A DNA stretch of 5,372 nucleotides from Anaerolineae bacterium (GTDB lineage: Bacteria; Chloroflexota; Anaerolineae; Anaerolineales; Villigracilaceae): contig PLNY01000185.1 of the NCBI GenBank assembly GCA_003141915.1, positions 5,570 to 10,941 of the forward strand. Direction: 5' to 3'. Below are positions 1-4,937 of this stretch, piece after piece; the stretch's first letter is position 1; every line of letters starts with the position of its first letter. A program made the position numbers and the translations under genes. Below the pieces are notes generated by a model. The model worked only from the letters and a program-made list of their open reading frames with translations, did no database searches and was not told the origin of the DNA.

Positions 1-581
1 CAGCGCGTGAGATAAGCCAATCCCGCCGTGATCGCCATGCCCATCAAGTCTGACGTTCTGTCCGTTTTCAGCCAGCGCAACGCAAAAAGAACGGTCGCCA
101 GAATCAATAAGGTCAGCAGACCGGTTTCCATCCCCACAAGCGCCCAGTAACTTAACGGGTAATAGAAAAGCGTGCAGATAAAAGCAAGCAGGCCAATGAT
201 CTCCTGGTGTTGATTTCCGTCTTTTATGGAAAGAGCGATTGCTCTTGTCAAAAATGCCGCGCCGAGGATGGTTGGTATCGCAAAGATTTGGACTGCCAGC
301 GGAGCGAAGGCTTTGTCAAGAAAGAGTGATGCCAGCGACATGATGAGCGTCATAAACAGGTTGGTGTATCCCTCAACGCGCTCACCTGCGTTCCACACCA
401 AGCCCAGCCCGTGCGCGAAATTCCAGGCATAGCGCATGGAGATCATGGCATCATCGAAGAGGGAAAAGTAGCGTTGGCCGTCTATCGCGATGTACGAGTT
501 TCGGTAAATGAATCCGGAAGCCCATATAAGATAAATGCCAGAAACGATGATTAGAAAGATGCGTTCTTGTTTTTTGTTCAC
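1..581 (-). CDS. GT-C family membrane glycosyltransferase, N-terminal part
   Basis: This is the N-terminal part (193 complete codons) of a multi-pass membrane protein that runs off the left edge. It was translated directly from the minus strand. The likely start is a GTG at 581, with an AAAGAG Shine-Dalgarno-like stretch about 10 nt upstream; in the same frame a stop lies at 630-632 and no ATG intervenes. Visible features are a first membrane segment (about residues 8-27), an extracytoplasmic loop with an Asp-Asp pair (D43-D44) and the block HGLGLVWNAGERVEGYTN (57-74), then hydrophobic segments near 76-88, 92-117, 128-146 and 150-170. WALVGMETGL (146-155) and the ending AYLTR are also present. 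The Asp pair, the N-x-G-E-R-V-E-G-Y-T block and the G-x-E-T motif are typical of GT-C polyprenyl-phosphate-sugar transferases related to the mycobacterial arabinofuranosyltransferase AftB and the GT39/GT83 group. The family would transfer a sugar from a lipid carrier on the outer membrane face; donor and acceptor cannot be told from this fragment. Confidence 0.75.
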   Translation of the reverse strand, partial: MNKKQERIFLIIVSGIYLIWASGFIYRNSYIAIDGQRYFSLFDDAMISMRYAWNFAHGLGLVWNAGERVEGYTNLFMTLIMSLASLFLDKAFAPLAVQIFAIPTILGAAFLTRAIALSIKDGNQHQEIIGLLAFICTLFYYPLSYWALVGMETGLLTLLILATVLFALRWLKTDRTSDLMGMAITAGLAYLTR

Positions 582-700
582 AACGTATTTCTCTTTATGG
601 AATGGCTGACGAAATGTGATTTGTGCCTGTTAATTCCCACGCGTTGAAAACTTCTCTTCAGGTAGGATGATTGATTCTAACATGCAATCGGATTCTAATT

Positions 701-729
701 TTCATATCCGGGTTTTGCAGAACTATGGT
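701..729 (+). promoter_or_regulatory. candidate sigma-70-type promoter for a short plus-strand transcript
   Basis: TTCATA at 701-706 and TATGGT at 724-729 are 17 bp apart, each matching four of six consensus positions. Transcription would begin near 736, just ahead of a hairpin and an intrinsic terminator. The boxes are weak and such pairs arise by chance in AT-rich DNA; the support is mostly their placement. Confidence 0.28.
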
Positions 730-735
730 AAACTC

Positions 736-814
736 TCACTGCTCTTGAAAACGAGAGACCGTGTTCTGGGAATTGTTTTGATGATGGCCCGACGCAAATT
801 GCTCGGGCTTTTTT
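736..814 (+). ncRNA. candidate small RNA or terminated leader transcript
   Basis: A transcript of about 79 nt could run from the candidate promoter to the intrinsic terminator ending at 814. It contains a 6-bp stem-loop (CTCTTG at 742-747 pairing with CGAGAG at 752-757, one G-U pair, loop AAAA), a mostly single-stranded stretch (758-786) and the terminator hairpin. No plus-strand gene lies upstream within the window, and the glycosyltransferase is divergent, so the terminator needs some other transcript to end. The alternatives are a free-standing small RNA, or an attenuator in a long leader of the downstream helicase, whose start codon is about 180 nt further on. I do not recognise the RNA family. 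The 5' end is inferred; the 3' end is better supported. Confidence 0.38.
787..814 (+). terminator. Rho-independent terminator
   Basis: GCCCGA (787-792) and TCGGGC (803-808) form a perfect 6-bp GC-rich stem, followed at once by six T residues (809-814). The 10-nt loop contains its own short GC-AAATT-GC self-complement. The T-run is only on the plus-strand 3' side and no A-run precedes the stem, so it terminates plus-strand transcription only. Confidence 0.75.
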
Positions 815-907
815 GTTGCGAGGGTGCAATCCCCGAGGTTCGTCTGTAAAGATGAACTTTGGTTGGCAAGAAAATGTTTGCGGAGTCATCAGAACAATCC
901 ATTATAC

Positions 908-983
908 GTCATTGCGAATCTTCGGGAAGCAAGCTCTTCGCTAAATAGAGATTGCCACGCTCGCTATGCTCGCTCGCAATGAC
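908..983. repeat. 76-bp imperfect palindromic repeat, copy 1
   Basis: The element starts with GTCATTGCGA (908-917) and ends with its exact reverse complement TCGCAATGAC (974-983). Inside, GCAAGCTCT and AGAGATTGC form a second, slightly imperfect inverted pair, so one strand can fold into a long stem with an inner hairpin. It has no coding capacity of its own and no clear target-site duplication. It ends 13 bp before the helicase start codon, so it forms part of that gene's leader. A related copy lies at 2655-2741. Dispersed palindromes with these GTCATTGCGA-type ends occur in many bacterial genomes, and small non-autonomous mobile elements are a plausible origin. Confidence 0.75.
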
Positions 984-984
984 A

Positions 985-990
985 AAAGGA
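985..990 (+). promoter_or_regulatory. ribosome binding site that fixes the helicase start
   Basis: AAAGGA lies 6 nt before the ATG at 997. The alternative in-frame ATG at 952 lies inside the palindromic repeat. The Shine-Dalgarno sequence and the family's usual N-terminus (F-x-x-L just after the start) both favour 997. Confidence 0.7.
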
Positions 991-996
991 AAATTG

Positions 997-2646
997 ATGA
1001 CCACCGAATTTACTTCTTTAAACCTGCGTCCAGAGTTGATGCAGGCGATTTCCGAGCTTGGCTATACCGAGCCGACTCCGATTCAAGCCGGAATGATTCC
1101 GCTGATGTTGACCGGCGTGGACGTGATTGGTCAAGCCCAAACCGGCACCGGCAAGACCGCCGCGTTCGCCTTCCCCATTCTCAATAACTTCACACACGAA
1201 CGTTACGTGCAAAGCCTGATCCTCGCACCCACGCGCGAACTCGCTTTGCAGGTTGCCGATTCCATGATCGAATATGGCAAGCATCTCAACGTGCGCGTGC
1301 TCGCCGTCTATGGCGGACAGCCGTATGGTCCACAAATATCACAACTCAATCGCGGCGTGGACATTGTCGTTGGCACGCCGGGACGTTTGCTCGATCTCAT
1401 CGAACGCAAGGCGCTCAACATCAAGCATGTCCGCATCGTGGTGCTCGATGAAGCCGACGAAATGCTCAACATGGGCTTCATCGAAGATGTGGAAAAGATT
1501 CTCGGCGAGACTCCTGCCGAACGTCAGACTTCGTTGTTCAGCGCGACACTGCCGACGCGCATCCGCACGCTCGCCAGCCGCTTCATGCGCGACCCGCAAG
1601 CGGTCACCATTAAACGCGATACGCTCACCCTGACAACAACCGAACAACGCTATTACCTTGTCCATGAAAATGACAAGACCAACGCGCTGACGCGTCTCTT
1701 CGAGATCGAACCGATTCATTCAGCGTTGATCTTTGCCCGCACTCGCGCTGAGACAAGTGCACTTGCAAACGAACTCGTGGTGCGCGGCATTCCCGCTGAA
1801 GCCATTCATGGAGATTTAGATCAGCAGGCGCGCGAACGCGTGCTCGGACGATTCAGAGCAAATCAACTCAAAGTATTGGTCGCGACCGACGTCGCTGCGC
1901 GCGGACTCGATATCGAAGATATATCGCATGTGTTCAACTATCATCTTCCTGATGACGCTGAAGTTTATATTCATCGTATTGGTCGCACCGGACGCGCAGG
2001 CAAAACCGGCATTGCGATCACATTGTTATCTCCGCGTGAGAAACGCCGCATGCGCGAAGTGGAAGCGCTGACCAAACAAAATGTCACGAAGATGGAACTT
2101 CCGACCATTGAAGATATTCAGAAGTATCGCGAATCGAAAGTGGTCGAGAATATGAAAATCTGGCTGGGCCGCGGACGATATAAACGCGAGCTGGAAATGG
2201 TACAGCAGTTGATCGAGGCTGGACATGATCCGTTGAACATCGCGGCGGCGGCGCTCAAGCTGGCGCGCGGGGATGAGAAGCAGCGTCCCATCTCAGAGAT
2301 CGCCGATGTCAAAGCCGAGGCGCCGCGTAAGTTTGAAAAAGATTTCAAGCGCGGACCACGCGGCGGAGCGATCAAGCGCGCGTTCGGAAAGTCACGCAGA
2401 GAATCGCATGAAGAAGGCATGATCCGGATGAAGTTAAACAAAGGCAAAGCCAACGGCATCCGCCCGAACGACATCGTCGGCACGATTGCGTTTCATGCCA
2501 ATATCCCGGGACATGTGATCGGTAAAATCCGTATTGAAGATAAATTGACTTACGTGGACATCCCCGAAGATTTGGTGGATCAGGTGCTGAAGCACAACGG
2601 CAACTACAATGTTGGAAAAGAAAAGTTCAGTTTGCAAAAGGCATAA
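997..2646 (+). CDS. deaD: DEAD-box ATP-dependent RNA helicase, DeaD/CsdA type
   Basis: A complete 549-aa cytoplasmic RNA helicase that would unwind RNA duplexes using ATP; relatives act in ribosome assembly, mRNA turnover and growth in the cold. All core motifs are intact: Q motif with F5 and PTPIQ (26-30), Walker A AQTGTGKT (47-54), PTRELA (78-83), TPGR (127-130), DEAD (151-154), SAT (182-184), LIFARTR (244-250), HGD (271-273), VATDVAARGLD (295-305) and HRIGRTGRAG (326-335). Residues about 340-435 match the helical dimerisation-type extension. A basic, low-complexity linker follows (about 440-470), and 475-549 form a DbpA-type RNA-binding domain. It is shorter than E. coli DeaD (about 630 aa) because the C-terminal Arg/Gly tail is missing. 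The start was set at 997, not 952, because the earlier ATG lies in a repeat and the ribosome binding site serves 997. It is monocistronic here and convergent with ccdA. Confidence 0.95.
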   Translation: MTTEFTSLNLRPELMQAISELGYTEPTPIQAGMIPLMLTGVDVIGQAQTGTGKTAAFAFPILNNFTHERYVQSLILAPTRELALQVADSMIEYGKHLNVRVLAVYGGQPYGPQISQLNRGVDIVVGTPGRLLDLIERKALNIKHVRIVVLDEADEMLNMGFIEDVEKILGETPAERQTSLFSATLPTRIRTLASRFMRDPQAVTIKRDTLTLTTTEQRYYLVHENDKTNALTRLFEIEPIHSALIFARTRAETSALANELVVRGIPAEAIHGDLDQQARERVLGRFRANQLKVLVATDVAARGLDIEDISHVFNYHLPDDAEVYIHRIGRTGRAGKTGIAITLLSPREKRRMREVEALTKQNVTKMELPTIEDIQKYRESKVVENMKIWLGRGRYKRELEMVQQLIEAGHDPLNIAAAALKLARGDEKQRPISEIADVKAEAPRKFEKDFKRGPRGGAIKRAFGKSRRESHEEGMIRMKLNKGKANGIRPNDIVGTIAFHANIPGHVIGKIRIEDKLTYVDIPEDLVDQVLKHNGNYNVGKEKFSLQKA

Positions 2647-2654
2647 TGTGTAAT

Positions 2655-2741
2655 GTCGTTGCGAGCCGCGTAGTTTGCGGCGCGGTAATCTTGTCCTTCA
2701 AAAGGGAGATTGCTTTGTCGGTATGCCCTCCTCGCAACGAC
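2655..2741. repeat. 87-bp imperfect palindromic repeat, copy 2
   Basis: The element begins with GTCGTTGCGAG (2655-2665) and ends with the exact reverse complement CTCGCAACGAC (2731-2741). It is related to the copy at 908-983: same end sequence apart from one base, and the same internal GAGATTGC. The A-to-G change in the left arm is matched by T-to-C in the right arm, so pairing is kept. Inner hairpins are possible: GCCGCG with CGCGGC-like sequence near 2665-2681, and AATCT with AGATT around TTCAAAAG. It fills most of the 104-bp gap between the stop codons of the helicase and ccdA, starting 8 bp after one and ending 9 bp before the other. It might help separate the convergent transcripts, but no T-run marks it as an intrinsic terminator. 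Confidence 0.75.
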
Positions 2742-2750
2742 ATATTAAGA

Positions 2751-3422
2751 TCATCCGTAAAAGATCCGCAGCATGATCCAATTCTGACCCAGGTCATAGG
2801 TGGCGACGCCAATCAACAGCAAACCACCGATGATGTTGATGATCCGGGAATGACGCGCAAAGAAGACCGTCAGTTGGCGTTGGAGCGCTCCAGAGAGCAA
2901 AGAAAGAACTAATAGAGGGATGCCAAAGCCCAGCCCGAACAACAAGAAGATCCACAGTTTGCTTATCGCTTCGCCTACCGTGAAGGATAAGGCAAAGATG
3001 CTGACTATGAACGCTCCGGAGCAGGGCAATGTGATCGGGCCATAAAGCAGGCCATAAAAAAAAGCATTCACGAATGGGGAATACAGGACGGGAACTTGAA
3101 TCTGTGGCAGGCTCTTGAAGGGGTTGCGATCCAATAGGAGCAAAACGCCGAGCAATAGAATCACCAGGTCTGCCAGCGGAAGAATGATAGCCAGCGTCCT
3201 GCTGATGGGTATAGCCAGCAGGGCGATCAAGCCTCCCAATGCAACCATCATGGTCAGCACCCCGATCAGGATAAAGAAGCCCAGAAAATATCTTTGTCGG
3301 CTCGCACCGGTTGCGGTCTGACCACTTAAATAGGCAAGGAAACCCGGATAAAGCGGCAAGACACAGGGACTGGTGGATGTCAGCAGACCAAGCACGAGCG
3401 AGGTGATAACAATGTTGTTCAT
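2751..3422 (-). CDS. ccdA: CcdA-type cytochrome c biogenesis / thiol-disulfide transport membrane protein
   Basis: A complete 223-aa integral membrane protein of the CcdA/DsbD-beta family. The family takes electrons from cytoplasmic thioredoxin and passes them through two membrane-embedded cysteines to thioredoxin-like proteins outside. Six hydrophobic segments can be seen (about 4-26, 47-70, 76-97, 116-146, 154-180 and 192-212). Both redox cysteines are present: C20 in TSPCVLPLYP in the first segment and C134 in TLPCSGAF in the fourth, the expected symmetric pair. The length is normal for stand-alone CcdA, and no soluble domain is fused. The start ATG lies 5 nt after the stop of the thioredoxin-fold lipoprotein gene, with no good Shine-Dalgarno, which suggests translational coupling in one operon. 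The adjacent lipoproteins are the obvious electron acceptors. A role in cytochrome c maturation is possible, but no cytochrome or Ccs gene is visible, so general extracytoplasmic thiol reduction is equally likely. Confidence 0.9.
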   Translation of the reverse strand: MNNIVITSLVLGLLTSTSPCVLPLYPGFLAYLSGQTATGASRQRYFLGFFILIGVLTMMVALGGLIALLAIPISRTLAIILPLADLVILLLGVLLLLDRNPFKSLPQIQVPVLYSPFVNAFFYGLLYGPITLPCSGAFIVSIFALSFTVGEAISKLWIFLLFGLGFGIPLLVLSLLSGALQRQLTVFFARHSRIINIIGGLLLIGVATYDLGQNWIMLRIFYG

Positions 3423-3427
3423 CGCTG

Positions 3428-4075
3428 TTAATTTGCCAAATAAGGCTCAACGATCTTTTGAAGCTCGTCAGCTTGTTTCAATTCGAATTGCAGTTGGTGT
3501 GCATTTCCCTGGCGGTCGATCAGCAGTATGGGCTCCAGGGGTGGATTTAGGTATTCGGCGCTGTACAGATTCCCCAAGGCGCGTTCCACGTCCAGCGTAG
3601 CGATGGCGAAACGCCACTCGAAGCCAAGGTCCGCCGTGTATTTCTTGAGCGAGGCACCATCCTCGTTTGAGTCAATATCCAGGCTGATCAAAATTAAATC
3701 TTGCGGGTTGCCGAGTTGCTCGCTCATTTTTCTCACATTTAATTGTTGGAAGATACAGTTCATACACCACTGTGCCATGGGTTCAACCAGCACCACTTTC
3801 CCGGAAAAGTCATTAATGGAAAAAGTCTGACCGGTGCGTACATCAGTCATCTTGATATTGAACCAGTCCGGTTTGGCAGGTGGGGTAGCAGCAGTGGAAG
3901 TAATAGGAACAGAGGCGGCAGTTGCGGCAGGCGCCAGTGTAGCAGTTGGAGCCTGTGTAGCAACCGAGACAATTGGTGAGGCCTGCGTTGGCGCAGTTGC
4001 CGGACTGCAAGCAGTCAGCATCACTATTGAGACTATTAGAGTGAAGAAAATTATTGACACTCGATTGAATTTCAT
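3428..4075 (-). CDS. TlpA/ResA-like thioredoxin-fold lipoprotein, copy 1 (CMNC)
   Basis: A complete 215-aa secreted lipoprotein. The signal peptide (MKFNR, then a hydrophobic stretch) ends in lipobox LTAC with lipidated C23. Residues 24-68 form an Ala/Thr/Pro-rich linker, and from about 70 to the end there is a thioredoxin fold. The redox motif is W-C-M-N-C (C104, C107). NPPLEPILLIDRQG supplies the cis-proline loop and following strand typical of TlpA/ResA/AhpC-TSA-like proteins. The fold would face outward, tethered to the membrane, and exchange disulfides with substrates. The start is supported by AAAGGA 8 nt upstream and by alignment with the paralog at 4209-4853. It overlaps nothing and sits 5 nt before ccdA, so CcdA probably keeps it reduced. 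The specific substrate is unknown; Asn at the third position of CXXC is less usual than Pro and may shift its redox potential. Confidence 0.88.
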   Translation of the reverse strand: MKFNRVSIIFFTLIVSIVMLTACSPATAPTQASPIVSVATQAPTATLAPAATAASVPITSTAATPPAKPDWFNIKMTDVRTGQTFSINDFSGKVVLVEPMAQWCMNCIFQQLNVRKMSEQLGNPQDLILISLDIDSNEDGASLKKYTADLGFEWRFAIATLDVERALGNLYSAEYLNPPLEPILLIDRQGNAHQLQFELKQADELQKIVEPYLAN

Positions 4076-4083
4076 TTCCCTTT

Positions 4084-4089
4084 TCCTTT
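4084..4089 (-). promoter_or_regulatory. ribosome binding site of thioredoxin-fold lipoprotein copy 1
   Basis: AAAGGA on the minus strand, 8 nt from the ATG at 4075. The paralog at 4853 has the same hexamer 9 nt upstream (4863-4868), which supports both starts. Confidence 0.6.
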
Positions 4090-4093
4090 CATT

Positions 4094-4155
4094 ACGTTTG
4101 TGGTATCGAAATTTTCTTCGCCCAACCGAAAATACGATTATTAATCAATAGGGCT
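4094..4155 (-). repeat. duplicated leader segment, copy A
   Basis: This segment upstream of lipoprotein copy 1 matches 4880-4937, upstream of lipoprotein copy 2. The first 25 bp (4094-4118 and 4880-4904) are identical; the rest aligns with a few substitutions and two small gaps up to AGGGCT. It is a by-product of tandem gene duplication. Strong conservation next to the ribosome binding site hints at a shared regulatory leader or promoter, although I see no convincing -35/-10 pair. Confidence 0.7.
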
Positions 4156-4177
4156 TCTGCGAGAATTGTCGTAGTGA

Positions 4178-4206
4178 TGCCAGATAAACTTACCTTATTT
4201 ATGGCA
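4178..4206 (-). other. hairpin just after lipoprotein copy 2
   Basis: On the minus strand TGCCA (4202-4206) pairs with TGGCA (4178-4182), and TAAA (4198-4201) with TTTA (4185-4188), with a 2-nt bulge and a 9-nt loop. It starts 2 nt after the stop of the upstream lipoprotein gene. No T-run follows, so it is not a standard terminator; it could protect the 3' end of a processed mRNA or be chance. Confidence 0.35.
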
Positions 4207-4208
4207 CA

Positions 4209-4853
4209 TTACTTAGCCAGATAAGGCGCGAGTGTTAACTTTAGTGAGCCGGCACTCTTCAAGCCGTATGGCAATCCATAGACTCTTCCGTTGCGATCGA
4301 TTATCAACATAGGATCGAGCGGCCCATCCAGATATTCTGCGCTGTAGAGGTTACCGAGAGCACGAGCTACAAGAAGCGGGACAATGGCAAAATGCCAGCC
4401 AAAACCATTGGCATCTGCGTATTTCTTGAGCGAGGCCTGGTCTTCGTTCGGATCAACATCCAAGCTGATTGAAACCAGATTATCCGGGTTGCCAAGCAAT
4501 GTGGATAGTCGCCCTACTTCAACTTGTTGCCATTTGCAACTGGGACACCACTCCACCATGGTTTGGATCAGCACGACCTTCCCGGCAAAATCGTTGATCG
4601 TGAAGGTCTGACCAGTGCGTACGTCGGTCATCGCAATATTGAACCAGTCCGGTTTGGCGGGTGGGGTAGCAGCAGTGGGAGCAATAGTGACAGATGCGGT
4701 TGCGGCAAGTACCGATGTAGCAGTCGGAGCCTGCGTAGCAACCGAGACAATTGGCGGGGCCTGCGTTGGCGCAGCTGCCGGACTGCAAGCGGCCAGCAAG
4801 GCTACGACAATTATTAGAGCGAAGAGAGAGATTGAAACGCGATGGGATTTCAT
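4209..4853 (-). CDS. TlpA/ResA-like thioredoxin-fold lipoprotein, copy 2 (CPSC)
   Basis: A complete 214-aa paralog of the lipoprotein at 3428-4075. The signal peptide (MKSHR plus hydrophobic stretch) ends in lipobox LAAC with C23. An Ala/Thr/Pro linker (24-67) follows, then a thioredoxin fold with W-C-P-S-C (C103, C106) and the cis-proline loop GPLDPMLIIDRNG. A Pro in CXXC is closest to ordinary thioredoxin/TlpA sites, so this copy may be the most reducing of the three. The frame stays open to an ATG at 4877, but 4853 is preferred: AAAGGA lies 9 nt before it, the N-terminus then matches the paralog residue for residue, and the longer form would put charged MVMKGRRE ahead of the signal peptide. 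A 133-bp gap separates it from copy 1, so copy 1 and ccdA may have their own promoter as well as read-through. Substrate unknown. Confidence 0.88.
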   Translation of the reverse strand: MKSHRVSISLFALIIVVALLAACSPAAAPTQAPPIVSVATQAPTATSVLAATASVTIAPTAATPPAKPDWFNIAMTDVRTGQTFTINDFAGKVVLIQTMVEWCPSCKWQQVEVGRLSTLLGNPDNLVSISLDVDPNEDQASLKKYADANGFGWHFAIVPLLVARALGNLYSAEYLDGPLDPMLIIDRNGRVYGLPYGLKSAGSLKLTLAPYLAK

Positions 4854-4879
4854 TTCGCGTCTTCCTTTCATAACCAATA

Positions 4880-4937
4880 ACGTTTGTGGTATCGAAATTT
4901 TCTTGCCCGATCGAAAATATTATTAATCCCCAGGGCT
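4880..4937 (-). repeat. duplicated leader segment, copy B
   Basis: This is the counterpart of 4094-4155, with 25 identical bases at 4880-4904. Unlike copy A, its far end (4923-4937) is coding: it encodes the last residues of lipoprotein copy 3, whereas the same bases downstream of copy 2 are non-coding. Confidence 0.7.

Larger units (their letters stand above)
582..907. other. divergent intergenic region
   Basis: This gap separates the minus-strand glycosyltransferase gene from the plus-strand helicase gene. The first 120 bases (582-700) hold the glycosyltransferase leader and nothing else I can name. The part from 701 to 814 carries a candidate promoter, a small hairpin and a Rho-independent terminator, listed separately. 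From 815 to 907 I see only a weak promoter-like pair (TTGCGG at 878-883, TATACG at 903-908, spacing 19). Two short open frames here (667-849 plus, 695-889 minus) show no recognisable protein features, and the terminator hairpin lies inside both, so I do not call them genes. Confidence 0.6.

Noticed and set aside
667..849. 60-codon plus-strand open frame between the glycosyltransferase and the helicase
   Set aside because: It contains the terminator hairpin and its T-run, has no clear ribosome binding site and its product has no recognisable features.
695..889. 64-codon minus-strand open frame in the same gap
   Set aside because: No recognisable features, no ribosome binding site that I can see, and it crosses the terminator region.
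878..908. Possible helicase promoter, TTGCGG and TATACG
   Set aside because: Only three and four of six consensus bases, spacing of 19 bp, and the second box runs into the repeat; too weak to list.
1339..1719. 126-codon minus-strand frame inside the helicase
   Set aside because: Antisense shadow of an intact, fully motif-supported helicase gene.
908..2741. Helicase as cargo of a composite transposon between the two repeats
   Set aside because: There is no transposase gene, no target duplication and the repeats are short and diverged; a housekeeping gene with repeats on both sides by chance is simpler.
2646..2912. 88-codon plus-strand frame after the helicase
   Set aside because: It begins on the helicase stop region, runs through the palindromic repeat and continues antisense to the well-supported ccdA gene.
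2794..3450. 218-codon minus-strand frame overlapping ccdA
   Set aside because: It is a shifted frame of ccdA with a Trp/His/Cys-rich composition and no family features; the other frame has the CcdA cysteines and membrane segments.
3864..4005. Ala/Thr/Pro-rich linker DNA as a tandem repeat array or CRISPR-like structure
   Set aside because: The similarity comes from low-complexity protein coding in two paralogs; there are no regular repeat-spacer units.
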